Assembly (NCBI GenBank): GCA_902826775.1
Contig: CADEHE010000014.1
Coordinates: forward strand, 59,163 to 123,162
Source of the DNA: an uncultured Pseudomonadota bacterium
GTDB lineage: Bacteria; Pseudomonadota; Gammaproteobacteria; Burkholderiales; JALYOK01
Direction: 5' to 3'
DNA: 64,000 nt
In this document: positions 33,259-41,571 of the stretch, piece after piece
How positions within the stretch are numbered: the stretch's first letter is position 1
Layout: each line of letters begins with the position of its first letter
Notes under the pieces: model-generated
The model's database searches: none
Seen by the model: the letters and a program-made list of their open reading frames with translations, nothing else
What the model was told of the DNA's origin: nothing
Position numbers and translations under genes: made by a program

Positions 33259-35235
33259 ATGAGCATGCGTGAACCTTCTCGCGCCATTAAGCTGTGCGGA
33301 ACGGAGCAGCCCGACGTTCTCGGGCAGAGCTTGCGCGCCGGTCCGCTCACGGCGGAATTCGACAACGGCAACTTGCGCTATCTGCGCTATCAAGGCGTGG
33401 AAGTCTTGCGCGCGTTGGCTTACCTGGTGAGGGATGAAAACTGGGGTACCTACACGCCGATCCTGGACAAACTCAAAATCGACCAGCGCAGCGACAGTTT
33501 TACCATTAGCTATACGGCAACATGTGCGCGCCCAGACCAGCAGGTTGCCTACGACGCGACCATCGAAGGCCGCAGCGACGGCGCAATCGAGTTTCGTGCC
33601 ACCGGCCGCCCGCTGACGGACTTTTTGACCGCGCGCACCGGGTTCGTCGTTCTGCATCCACTGCGCGGCGTGGCCGGCCAGCCGTTGGAAGTCGAGCATG
33701 TCGATGGACGTAGCGTCAAAGACAAGTTCCCGGCGTTGGTGAACCCGGATTGCCCGTTCCGGGACGTTCGCGCACTGAAGCACGAAGTGATGCCTGGCGT
33801 CTGGGCGACCTGCCGCATGGAGGGCGAAGCCTTCGAGATGGAGGACCATCGCAACTGGACCGATGCTTCGTTCAAGACGTACGTGCGCCCGCTTGCCAAA
33901 CCTTGGCCGTATACGCTAACTAAGGGCGACGCGTTCGAGCAGTGCGTGACGCTGCGTTTCACCGGCACCCCGCGCAGTAGTGCCGCGGTGGCCTCGGGTA
34001 ATAGCATTGAAGTCAAGCTCGGACCGGCGACCAAGCAGAAAGTCCCGCCACTGGGATTGGGCATGCCGGCCGAGGAGGTCGACAATACGCTGGCGCAGAT
34101 CGAGTTGCTCAAACCGGTGGCGCCTAAGTTCCTGCAGTGCTGGTTCGACCCGCGCCAGAAACACGGTGTTTCTCTGTTGCATAAGTACCGCCAGATCTGC
34201 GACGCCGTGGGCGCAACCGCCGTGCTTGAAATCGTGGTGCAGAGCATCGACGATTTCGGCAACGAGTTGGATCGGGTCTCGGAATACGCCGAGATGGCGC
34301 GCCTAAAGCTCGCCGCGATCGCGGTGTGTCCCGTCGGTGATCTGAAGTCGGTGTTGCCTGGCGGCAAGCGCCCGCCGGCGCCGTCGTTGGAAGAGCTTTA
34401 CATCGCCGCGCGCGATTCCTTTCCCGGCATCAAGCTCGGTGGCGGCATGTTCTCGTTCTTCACCGAACTCAACCGCAAACGCCCGCCGGCGCAGTTGCTC
34501 GATTTCGTCACCAATACGACTTGTCCCATCGTGCATGCGGCAGATGATCGTTCGGTGATGGAAACGCTGGAAGCTTTGCCCTATCAGGTCGAGACCGCGC
34601 GCTCCTTTATCGGCAGCACGCCGCATCGCGTCGGCCCCAGCGGCATCGGCTGCCGCGACAATCCGCATGGTGCAGCCTACACGCCGAACCCGAACAACGA
34701 ACGCGTGTGCCTGGCGAAAGTCGAGCCGCGGCAGCGCGGGATATTTTCTGCGGCGTGGACGCTCGGTTACATTGCCACGCTGGCGCACGCAGGCGTCAGC
34801 CAGATTTGCATGGGTGCACCAACCGGGCCGCTCGGCATCATTTACGCTCGCGGCGAGCATGCGCAGCCTTGGTTCGATTCGCTTGATGGCGCGGCGGTTT
34901 ACCCCGTTTACCATGTGCTCGCGGGCCTCACCAAGGGCAGCGGTGCTTCGATTCTGCAAAGCCAGAACTCAGCGCCTGAAAGAGTCGCGAGCTTCGCCTA
35001 CCGCGCAGCGGGCGTGACGCGGCTGTGGTTGGCCAATCTCACCGCGCAGACGCAAAGCGTGCGCTTGAGCGGTCTGCCGAAGCTGCCGGCCAACGGCCGC
35101 GCGACTATTCGCAAGTTGCACGCGGATAATTTTTCCGCGGCTTGCAGCGGTCGCCCGCTCGGCCCAGTGCCCGCGCTGAGGAGCGAGGCAGTCGAGTTGG
35201 ATGCCTACGCGGTGGCTTGTATCGATATCGGTTGA
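33259..35235 (+). CDS. D-apionolactonase (ApnL)-like protein
   Basis: A 658-residue cytoplasmic protein without signal peptide. An N-terminal beta-sandwich region (LRAGPLTAEFDNGNLRYLRYQGVEVLRALAYLVRDENWGTYTP, about residues 26-68, then FVVLHPLRGVAGQPLEVEHVDG) is followed by a TIM-barrel-like middle (about 270-540, including IKLGGGMFSFFTELNRKRPPAQ and CPIVHAADDRSVMETLEALP) and a small C-terminal beta domain. This order and these segments match the apionolactonase family described from D-apiose catabolism. It lies 41 bases after the ABC ATPase and closes the cluster, so it probably opens the lactone of an imported sugar acid. Whether that is apionate or another lactone is unknown; no other apiose genes are evident. 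Confidence 0.65.
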   Translation: MSMREPSRAIKLCGTEQPDVLGQSLRAGPLTAEFDNGNLRYLRYQGVEVLRALAYLVRDENWGTYTPILDKLKIDQRSDSFTISYTATCARPDQQVAYDATIEGRSDGAIEFRATGRPLTDFLTARTGFVVLHPLRGVAGQPLEVEHVDGRSVKDKFPALVNPDCPFRDVRALKHEVMPGVWATCRMEGEAFEMEDHRNWTDASFKTYVRPLAKPWPYTLTKGDAFEQCVTLRFTGTPRSSAAVASGNSIEVKLGPATKQKVPPLGLGMPAEEVDNTLAQIELLKPVAPKFLQCWFDPRQKHGVSLLHKYRQICDAVGATAVLEIVVQSIDDFGNELDRVSEYAEMARLKLAAIAVCPVGDLKSVLPGGKRPPAPSLEELYIAARDSFPGIKLGGGMFSFFTELNRKRPPAQLLDFVTNTTCPIVHAADDRSVMETLEALPYQVETARSFIGSTPHRVGPSGIGCRDNPHGAAYTPNPNNERVCLAKVEPRQRGIFSAAWTLGYIATLAHAGVSQICMGAPTGPLGIIYARGEHAQPWFDSLDGAAVYPVYHVLAGLTKGSGASILQSQNSAPERVASFAYRAAGVTRLWLANLTAQTQSVRLSGLPKLPANGRATIRKLHADNFSAACSGRPLGPVPALRSEAVELDAYAVACIDIG

Positions 35236-35327
35236 AGCGCGGGAACTTGGTGTGGCGGCGCGCTGTCGATTGAAGGTTGCATGTGCGTTCGGGCTGAGTT
35301 GGTTGAAGCTCCCGGTTCAATACTTAG

Positions 35328-35349
35328 CCCTTCGATAAGCTCAGGGCGA
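35328..35349. repeat. Dispersed repeat CCCTTCGATAAGCTCAGGGC
   Basis: An inverted arrangement, CCCT...AGGG, of the type TTCGACAAGCTCAGGGCGAAC that is scattered between genes in many proteobacteria. A relative in the opposite orientation is at 46265-46283 in this window. Confidence 0.55.
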
Positions 35350-35368
35350 TCGCAGGGGAAGATAGACG

Positions 35369-35758
35369 ATGGACCGCAAGAAGGATTGGAAGGTTTACTC
35401 CGAAGACGAGATCAAGCAACAGCTCGCCGGCGAATTGCGCCACTGGTTTTTGGAGAACGGTTGGATCCGCCGCAAGTACCGCACCGAAGGCTGGAAAGGC
35501 ACGTTGATGGTGGTAAACACGGTCGGCCACCTCGCCGAAGCGGCTTGGCATCATCCGGATTTGACCGTCTCGTACGCCTACGTGATCGTCAAGCTGATGA
35601 GCCACGACATGAAAGGCATTACCGATCGCGATTTCGCTTTGGCGCGCAAGATCGAGCAAGTCGTGCAATGGCAGCCTGCCAAAGAAGGCGTGCTCGAAGG
35701 CACGCCGAACGATGATCAGCGCTTCCGCTACATCAAATACGACGACGGCGCGGCATAG
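35369..35758 (+). CDS. Pterin-4a-carbinolamine dehydratase family protein
   Basis: A 129-residue protein of the PCD/DCoH fold. The active-site region is WHHPDLTVSYAYVIVKLMSHDMKGITDRDFALARKIE (two adjacent His at about 59-60, a further His at about 77, and the closing GITDRDFALA). The N-terminal NGWIRRKYRTEGWKGTLMVVNTVGHLAE is also characteristic. PCD normally recycles tetrahydrobiopterin for phenylalanine hydroxylase. PCD-like genes also occur near tetrahydromethanopterin genes in methylotrophs, and no aromatic hydroxylase is visible here. A role in pterin cofactor handling is therefore plausible but not shown. Confidence 0.82.
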   Translation: MDRKKDWKVYSEDEIKQQLAGELRHWFLENGWIRRKYRTEGWKGTLMVVNTVGHLAEAAWHHPDLTVSYAYVIVKLMSHDMKGITDRDFALARKIEQVVQWQPAKEGVLEGTPNDDQRFRYIKYDDGAA

Positions 35759-35808
35759 CAGGCTGCGCATCCTCTGGTGGCACGCATCTGTTTAGCACTG
35801 CTGCGCTG

Positions 35809-36513
35809 GTGCAACTGAACGCTGATTTTTCGCGCCGCGCCGCCGTGCACGCCGAGCGCCTGCCTTGGACTGCCTCGCCGATTGCAGGGGTAGGGCGCCG
35901 CATGTTGGAGCGCATCGGCGAGGAAGTGGCGCGGGCCACATCCATCGTGCGCTATGGCCCAGGTAGCCGATTTGCCGCGCATACACACGGCGGCGGCGAG
36001 GAGTTCTTGGTGCTGGAGGGCGTGTTTCAGGATGAACACGGCGATTATCCGCGCGGCACCTACGTGCGCAACCCCCCCACCTCCGCTCACACGCCTGGTT
36101 CGGCCGCTGGCTGCATCCTGTTTGTAAAGTTGTGGCAGTTCGATCCGGACGATCGGCACCACATCTGCAAGTCGACGGCGCCCGGTTGTTTCGTTGCCGA
36201 CGCGGCGCGAGCGAGTGTCGCGATGATGCCGCTCTACCGGGACGCCTGTGAGGACGTGCGTCTGGAACGCTGGGCGCACTCGGCGAGCGTAGCATTCGAA
36301 GTGCCCGGCGGCGGCGAATTTCTGGTGCTCGGCGGCAGCTTCTGCGAAGATGGCGAATGGTTTACGAGGCATTCTTGGCTGCGCATTCCGGCGGGGCAGG
36401 CGCTGCGCGCGCGCGCAGGCGAAGCCGGTTGCGATTTGTGGGTCAAGACCGGACATCTCGCCGCGCGCTGCCTTGCCCGGCGGCCCGGGCCGGTGCGCTC
36501 GCAGCCGGCATGA
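35809..36513 (+). CDS. Double-cupin protein, ChrR cupin-like
   Basis: A 234-residue protein containing two cupin-type beta-barrels (about residues 30-110 and 125-215). The first has the metal-binding cupin motif: RFAAHTHGGGEEFLVLEGVFQDEHGDYPRGTYVRNP, with two His, a Glu and a later position occupied by His in SAHTPGS. The second, GGGEFLVLGGSFCEDG, has lost the His residues. The arrangement is that of the C-terminal domain of the anti-sigma factor ChrR, but the N-terminal zinc-binding anti-sigma domain is absent and no sigma-factor gene adjoins. The start is GTG 35809. Possibly an oxidative-stress or quercetinase-like cupin. Confidence 0.75.
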   Translation: MQLNADFSRRAAVHAERLPWTASPIAGVGRRMLERIGEEVARATSIVRYGPGSRFAAHTHGGGEEFLVLEGVFQDEHGDYPRGTYVRNPPTSAHTPGSAAGCILFVKLWQFDPDDRHHICKSTAPGCFVADAARASVAMMPLYRDACEDVRLERWAHSASVAFEVPGGGEFLVLGGSFCEDGEWFTRHSWLRIPAGQALRARAGEAGCDLWVKTGHLAARCLARRPGPVRSQPA

Positions 36514-36596
36514 ACATATCGCACGAGCGCTATGGACTGTCGGCTTGGCCCGGCGGCTGATCGTTAAACCGTGATCGCTACAGAGAATTGATCTCG

Positions 36597-37511
36597 ATGA
36601 GCAAACTACTCGGCTTATTGCTATGCTTCACCGCCGCCGCCGGCCATGCCGGCGACGATCTCGCTGTGCGCGAAGCGGCCCCCGGCGTATTTGTGCACCA
36701 AGGCAGCTTCGCGCTGCGCGCGGCGGAGAATTTGGGCGACAACGCCAATATCGGTTTCATCGTGGGCGCGAATTGCGTGGCGGTGATCGACACCGGCGGC
36801 AGCTTCAAACTTGGGCAGAAGCTGCGCGCCACGATCAAGCACGCCACCGAGAAGCCGATTTGTTATGTGATCAATAGCCACGTACATCCCGATCACGTTT
36901 TCGGCAATGCCGCGTTTCGCGATGACAAGCCGAAATTCGTGGGGCACGCATTGCTGCAGCAATCGATGGCAGTGCGCGGCGGGCCGTATCTGAAATCGCT
37001 GCAGCGCGACTTAGGTGATGCCGCGGCCGGCTCGGAATTTGTGCCGCCTGATTTAGTTGTCGACAAGACGCTCGAGCTGGATTTGGGCGGGCGCAAGCTG
37101 CATCTAAAGGCATGGCAAAAGGGGCATTCCGAGACGGACATTTCTGTCTACGATGAGCAGACCAAAACGCTGTGGCTTTCGGACTTGCTGTTTGTTTCCC
37201 ACATTCCGGCGCTGGACGGCAGTATCACCGGCTGGCTGAAAGTAATGGAGGAGGTCAGCGCGATGAACCCGGCTTTTGTCATTCCTGGGCACGGTGCTGC
37301 GCCCGCGCCGTGGCCGCAGGCGCTGAACGCGCAGCTCAAATACCTCAAGCTGGTGGCTGACGAAACGCGCACGGCGATCAAGAAGAAGCGCGCGATGCAA
37401 GAAGCGACCGAGGAGGTCGGCTACAGCGAGCAGAAGAACTGGGAGAACTGGGAAGATTTCCATCGCCGCAATGTGATCGGCGCATACAAGGAGCTGGAGT
37501 GGGAAGATTAA
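36597..37511 (+). CDS. Quinoprotein relay system-type zinc metallohydrolase (metallo-beta-lactamase fold)
   Basis: A 304-residue exported protein: signal peptide SKLLGLLLCFTAAAGHA, then an MBL domain. The metal-binding motif is HVHPDH (His95, His97, Asp99, His100), with further ligands in KGHSETD and in VIPGHG. The segments IDTGGSFKLGQKLRATIKHATEKPICYVINSHVHPDHVFGNAAF fit the SoxH-like group called quinoprotein relay system zinc metallohydrolase. I chose ATG 36597 over TTG 36588. A SoxYZ-like carrier gene follows after 190 bases, and another two genes on, matching the known association of these families. Its substrate is thought to be carried on the SoxYZ-like Cys, but that is unproved. Confidence 0.83.
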   Translation: MSKLLGLLLCFTAAAGHAGDDLAVREAAPGVFVHQGSFALRAAENLGDNANIGFIVGANCVAVIDTGGSFKLGQKLRATIKHATEKPICYVINSHVHPDHVFGNAAFRDDKPKFVGHALLQQSMAVRGGPYLKSLQRDLGDAAAGSEFVPPDLVVDKTLELDLGGRKLHLKAWQKGHSETDISVYDEQTKTLWLSDLLFVSHIPALDGSITGWLKVMEEVSAMNPAFVIPGHGAAPAPWPQALNAQLKYLKLVADETRTAIKKKRAMQEATEEVGYSEQKNWENWEDFHRRNVIGAYKELEWED

Positions 37512-37701
37512 GGCAGGCGCCGGGGAACCCTGGCGAAGACAAGCGAAGCCTGGGCTGGGCACAGCTTCGCTTGCCTCGCGCTAACGGGGTTGGATGCTTC
37601 GGGGGCGAAACGGGCGCGTAGCACCGGATTAAGGCGTACGATCACCGGGCGCCGCTGGATATATACTAAGCTGTTAGCTGTGTAGGTCGAAGAGGTTTGC
37701 G

Positions 37702-38550
37702 ATGAAAACAGGTTTGAAGCACGCTTTGGTAATCGCGCTATTGGCTGCCGGCGCCGCTTTCGCCAACGAGAATGCCACCGTTCCGCTGGAGAAAAGCGAA
37801 GCGTGGCCAGCAATCAAAAAGAATGTGTTCGGCGATCGCGAAGTTATCGTCGACAGCAAGGCGGAGGTATTGGAGATGTATTTGTCGCTGCGCGCTGACG
37901 ATGCTTCGTCAGTGCCGGTTATCGTGCGTGCGCGCAACCCGCAGCGCGAGGACGACTACATCAAGAAGATCTGGCTGATCGTCGACAAAAATCCCTCGCC
38001 CATGGCCGGTGTGTTTCGCTATACGCCGGCGTCCGGATTGGCCAATCTGGAGACGCGCATTCGCGTCGAGGATTACACGCATGTGCGCGCCGTGGCCGAG
38101 CGCAGCGACGGCAAGCTTTACATGGCGGGAAAGTGGATCAAGGCTTCCGGCGGTTGTTCCGCGCCCGCTGGTGGCGACGATCTGAATACCGCCAATTTAG
38201 GCAGGATCAAGTTCAAGTTCGATGACGCCGTCAACTTCAACGAACCGAACAAAGCGCAAGTCATGATCAGCCACCCGAACATCTCGGGCTTGGCGATGGA
38301 TCAGCTCTCGCGTCTTTATCCGAATCCGCACTACGTCAATCGCGTCGACATCAGTTACGAAGGGGTGACGGTAATGAGCGCGGACGTAGATTTTTCTATC
38401 AGTGTGAATCCGGTGTTCCGGTTCTACTTTCAGCCCAAGGGCGCAGGCAAGCTGCGTGCCCTGGTGACTGACAGCAATAACCTCAAGTTCGAGCAGGCTA
38501 TCGCGATCGAGCCGGGCAAGGTCGCAGGCGAGCCAGTGCCGGCGAACTGA
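37702..38550 (+). CDS. Quinoprotein dehydrogenase-associated SoxYZ-like carrier protein, copy 1
   Basis: A 282-residue periplasmic protein: signal peptide (ALVIALLAAGAAFA), a SoxY-like Ig-type domain (about 30-155), and a SoxZ-like domain (about 170-275, ISHPNISGLAMDQLSR to FRFYFQPKGAGKLRALVTDSNNLKFEQ). SoxY and SoxZ are normally separate proteins; here they are fused in one chain. The only Cys of the mature protein is in SGGCSAPAGG (about C152), the counterpart of SoxY's substrate-carrying GGCGG motif, now at the domain junction. No sox oxidase genes are nearby, so this is not ordinary thiosulphate oxidation. A good ribosome-binding site precedes the start, and a terminator follows. Confidence 0.85.
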   Translation: MKTGLKHALVIALLAAGAAFANENATVPLEKSEAWPAIKKNVFGDREVIVDSKAEVLEMYLSLRADDASSVPVIVRARNPQREDDYIKKIWLIVDKNPSPMAGVFRYTPASGLANLETRIRVEDYTHVRAVAERSDGKLYMAGKWIKASGGCSAPAGGDDLNTANLGRIKFKFDDAVNFNEPNKAQVMISHPNISGLAMDQLSRLYPNPHYVNRVDISYEGVTVMSADVDFSISVNPVFRFYFQPKGAGKLRALVTDSNNLKFEQAIAIEPGKVAGEPVPAN

Positions 38551-38579
38551 ATCCACGGCGCGAAAGACATGATAAGTTC

Positions 38580-38603
38580 AAGGGGCGGCAACGCCCCTTT
38601 TTT
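38580..38603 (+). terminator. Intrinsic terminator after SoxYZ-like carrier 1
   Basis: AAGGGGCG / CGCCCCTT stem of eight pairs, GCAA tetraloop and a run of six or more T. It separates carrier 1 from the ABC exporter gene. Confidence 0.88.
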
Positions 38604-38691
38604 GTAGCCTCAGCAGCGATACTGGATAATGTAAATCCAGGAAAATCTCTAAGAACGATATTCTCGAACCTAATCTATTTAGAGTATTCGT

Positions 38692-40422
38692 ATGAAAAAC
38701 AGCCGTGGTCATTTCTGGAGGCAGTTTTGGCGCCTGTTTAGGCCGTATTGGTTTTCAGAGGAAAAGCGCATTGCCCGCCTGTTGCTGTTTTCCGTTGTTG
38801 CGTTGACTTTAAGCATCGTCTACATGGAGGTGCTGTTCAACCGCTGGAATAACGACTTCTACAACTCGTTACAAGATAAGAAGCAGGCGGAGTTTTTTCG
38901 CTTGATCGGGTGGTTCGGCTGGTACGCGTTACTGTGGATCATCATGCAAGTGTATCGGCAGTACTTGTCGCAGATGCTGCAAATCCGCTGGCGGCGTTGG
39001 CTCACCGACCGCTATCTGGGCGACTGGCTGCGCGATCGCGCTTACTACCGCATGCAGTTGACCGATCAAGGCACGGACAACCCTGATCAGCGCATCGCCG
39101 ACGATCTGCGGTTGTTTGTCGAACAAACGCTGTCCTTGGCGCTCGGCTTGCTGGACGCTGTCGTCACCCTGGTCTCGTTTGTCGTCATTCTCTGGGGGCT
39201 ATCTGGAATCTTGAGCTTCACGCTATTTGGGCAAGCCATCGCCGTTCCCGGCTACATGGTGTGGGTGGCGCTCGTGTATGCAGCGCTAGGCAGTTGGCTC
39301 GTTCATTTTGTGGGGCGGCCACTGATCGGTTTGAACTTCAACCAACAGCGCTACGAAGCGGATTTTCGCTTTTCTTTGGTGCGCTTTAGAGAGAACACCG
39401 AGGGCGTAGCGCTCTACAAAGGTGAAGTGCAAGAGATGGAGGGATTTCGCACGCGCTTTTCAACTTTGCTCGCAAACTTTAAGCGCATCATGATCCAAAC
39501 AAAGCGCCTTACTTGGTTCACCGCCGGCTACAATCAAGTCGCGATCATCTTTCCCTACGTCGTCGCGGCCCCGCGCTATTTCTCCGGTGCTATCCAGCTA
39601 GGCGGTTTGATGCAGACCGCCAGCGCGTTCAATCAAGTGCGCGTCGCGCTGAGCTGGTTCATCAACTCCTACAGCAGTTTCGCCGAGTGGAAAGCGACTG
39701 TGGACCGCTTGACGGGGTTCACCAACGCCATCGATGCTGCACGAGCAAGCGCCCAAAGTGGTCAGCCGCCGTTGGCCGCCGTTGCGAGTGCCGGCGTCAG
39801 CGTTGCGGCGCTTGACCTGGCATTGCCCGGTGGCAAACTGCTGCTGCAAGGCGCCAGTTTCAACGTCAATGCCGGTGAGAGCATGCTCATTTCCGGGCCG
39901 TCAGGCACTGGCAAGAGCACGCTGTTCCGCGCCATCGCCGGCATCTGGCCATTCGGCAAGGGCGTCATCGCCACGCCCGATCCGGCGCGCACTTTGTTCC
40001 TGCCGCAGAAGCCGTATTTGCCCATCGGCACTTTGCGTGAGGTTGTAAGTTTTCCTGCCAGAGGCGACCAATTCCGCGATGGTGACATCTGCGCCGCACT
40101 GGAAGACTGCAAACTCGGACATTTGGCGGGCCGCCTGGACGAGTCGCAAAACTGGGCGCTGCAGCTTTCGCCCGGCGAGCAGCAGCGTTTGAGTTTTGCG
40201 CGCGTGCTGCTGTTGAAGCCGCAATGGCTATTCCTGGACGAAGCGACCTCGGCGTTGGATGAAGCCACTGAGACGCATATGTATGAGCTATTGCAAGGGC
40301 GCTTCCCCGGAATGACCATCGTAAGCATCGGCCATCGGCCCTCGCTCAAGCGATTTCATCGGCGCCGCATCGACTTGGTGCCCGCGGACGCAGGCGCGGG
40401 CAGGATGATCGAGGCCATTTAA
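38692..40422 (+). CDS. SbmA/BacA- or YddA-like ABC transporter (fused permease and ATPase)
   Basis: A 576-residue half-transporter. Residues about 25-330 carry six helices of the ABC_membrane_2 type (early WNNDFYNSLQDKKQAEFFRL; later LPLGLNFNQQRYEADFRFSLVRFRENTEGVALYKGE in condensed form at about 215-250). The C-terminal ATPase has Walker A GPSGTGKST (about 402-410), signature LSPGEQQRLSFARVLL, and Walker B WLFLDEATSALDE. It belongs with YddA/peroxisomal-type exporters and the SbmA/BacA peptide importers, and both directions are known in the family. It lies between the two SoxYZ-like carrier genes, so a link with the quinoprotein relay is possible. It has its own promoter region after the terminator at 38580. 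Confidence 0.87.
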   Translation: MKNSRGHFWRQFWRLFRPYWFSEEKRIARLLLFSVVALTLSIVYMEVLFNRWNNDFYNSLQDKKQAEFFRLIGWFGWYALLWIIMQVYRQYLSQMLQIRWRRWLTDRYLGDWLRDRAYYRMQLTDQGTDNPDQRIADDLRLFVEQTLSLALGLLDAVVTLVSFVVILWGLSGILSFTLFGQAIAVPGYMVWVALVYAALGSWLVHFVGRPLIGLNFNQQRYEADFRFSLVRFRENTEGVALYKGEVQEMEGFRTRFSTLLANFKRIMIQTKRLTWFTAGYNQVAIIFPYVVAAPRYFSGAIQLGGLMQTASAFNQVRVALSWFINSYSSFAEWKATVDRLTGFTNAIDAARASAQSGQPPLAAVASAGVSVAALDLALPGGKLLLQGASFNVNAGESMLISGPSGTGKSTLFRAIAGIWPFGKGVIATPDPARTLFLPQKPYLPIGTLREVVSFPARGDQFRDGDICAALEDCKLGHLAGRLDESQNWALQLSPGEQQRLSFARVLLLKPQWLFLDEATSALDEATETHMYELLQGRFPGMTIVSIGHRPSLKRFHRRRIDLVPADAGAGRMIEAI

Positions 40423-40517
40423 GGCGTGCTGCGACAACAGCGCGACAACAGCGTTGACGCGCGCCCAGCGCTGCCTTAAATTGGGTGTGCAAAGCAAAAC
40501 GTATGGAGCAAAAAATC

Positions 40518-41375
40518 ATGCTGAAATCTATTTTCCGGGTGCTGTTGGCAACAAGTGTGGCGTTCGCGCTGCTCTCGAGCGGCTTGGCTGGGGCGAACGA
40601 GCGCGCCGAGCCGGATGCCGAAAAGAGCGAGTACTGGCCGCCGATCAAGAAGAATATGTTCGGCGACCGCGCCGTCACCTACGATCGCGACAACAAGTAT
40701 CTCGCGGTCTATAGCCCGATTCGCGCCGACGATGCTTCGTCGGTGCCGATCATGGTGCGCATGCGCAACCCGCAGAGTGAGAAGGAGTGGGTCAAGCGCG
40801 TGTGGTTGATCGCCGATCGCAATCCGGTGCCGGTGCCCGGCGTGTTCAATTTCAGCAAAGAAGCCGGACTGGCGCACGTGGAAACGCGCATTCGCCTTGA
40901 AGACATGATGCATGTGCGTGCGGTGGCGGAAATGAACGACGGCCGGCTGTTCATGGCGGCCCGCTGGGTCAAGGCATTCGGCGGCTGCACCGCGCCGTTC
41001 TATATCGCTTCGACCAAGAACCTCGGCAAGATGAAGTTTCGCACAGAAGATGATGTCATTTCCTCGGAGGCGCCGAGCAAAATTCAGCTCATGATCAGTC
41101 ATCCCAACGTTTCCGGGTTGGCGATGGATCAACTAACCAAGAGCGTGCCGGAAGCGTATTACATCAAGCACCTTTCGGTGACTTACGGCGAGAAGGAAGT
41201 GATGAGCGCTGACATCGATGCTTCCATCAGCGAAAACCCGGTGTTCTATTTCTACGTGCGTGCCGACAAGCGAGCGAAACTGCAAGCTCATATCGTCGAT
41301 ACCAAGGATCTGAAGTTCGAGAAGACGATTGATATCGAGCCAGGCAAACCGATAGAGCTTTCCGGGGCGTCTTAG
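40518..41375 (+). CDS. Quinoprotein dehydrogenase-associated SoxYZ-like carrier protein, copy 2
   Basis: A 285-residue paralogue of the carrier at 37702. It has a signal peptide (LLATSVAFALLSSGLAGA), the shared block KSEYWPPIKKNMFGDRAV, RADDASSVPIMVRMRNPQ and WLIADRNPVPVPGVFNF in the SoxY-like part, and ISHPNVSGLAMDQLTK with FYVRADKRAKLQAHIVDTKDLKFEK in the SoxZ-like part. Its single mature Cys is in AFGGCTAPF (about C157); the residues after GGC differ from copy 1, which lacks aromatic ones there. The start ATG 40518 is chosen because GGAG lies nine bases upstream; ATG 40503 is the alternative. It probably works with the metallohydrolase and quinoprotein dehydrogenase. Confidence 0.84.
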   Translation: MLKSIFRVLLATSVAFALLSSGLAGANERAEPDAEKSEYWPPIKKNMFGDRAVTYDRDNKYLAVYSPIRADDASSVPIMVRMRNPQSEKEWVKRVWLIADRNPVPVPGVFNFSKEAGLAHVETRIRLEDMMHVRAVAEMNDGRLFMAARWVKAFGGCTAPFYIASTKNLGKMKFRTEDDVISSEAPSKIQLMISHPNVSGLAMDQLTKSVPEAYYIKHLSVTYGEKEVMSADIDASISENPVFYFYVRADKRAKLQAHIVDTKDLKFEKTIDIEPGKPIELSGAS

Positions 41376-41571
41376 TCGCGCTCGGCGCAGTGCCTCTGCC
41401 GTAGCGTCGGCATCGGCGATGATGGTGCTTTCGGTCGGCGAGCGCGCCATCAAACCTCGTCTCTCGTTTCCGGCTTCTACAGATAACGATCGGGACAGAA
41501 ACGGTACGCCGTCTACAGTTCACGCTCGATTGCTTGGCGCTTTGAATGTTGCAAGCGAAGAATCAAGAAGG

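Noticed and set aside
37540..37573. Inverted repeat CAAGCGAAGC / GCTTCGCTTG after the metallohydrolase gene, as a terminator
   Set aside because: The ten-pair stem is perfect but no U-run follows on either strand, and the loop is 14 bases. It may be a processing site, but there is no further support.
36597..41375. Classical thiosulphate-oxidising sox cluster
   Set aside because: The carriers are fused SoxYZ-like proteins of the quinoprotein-associated type and no soxXA, soxB or soxCD is present.
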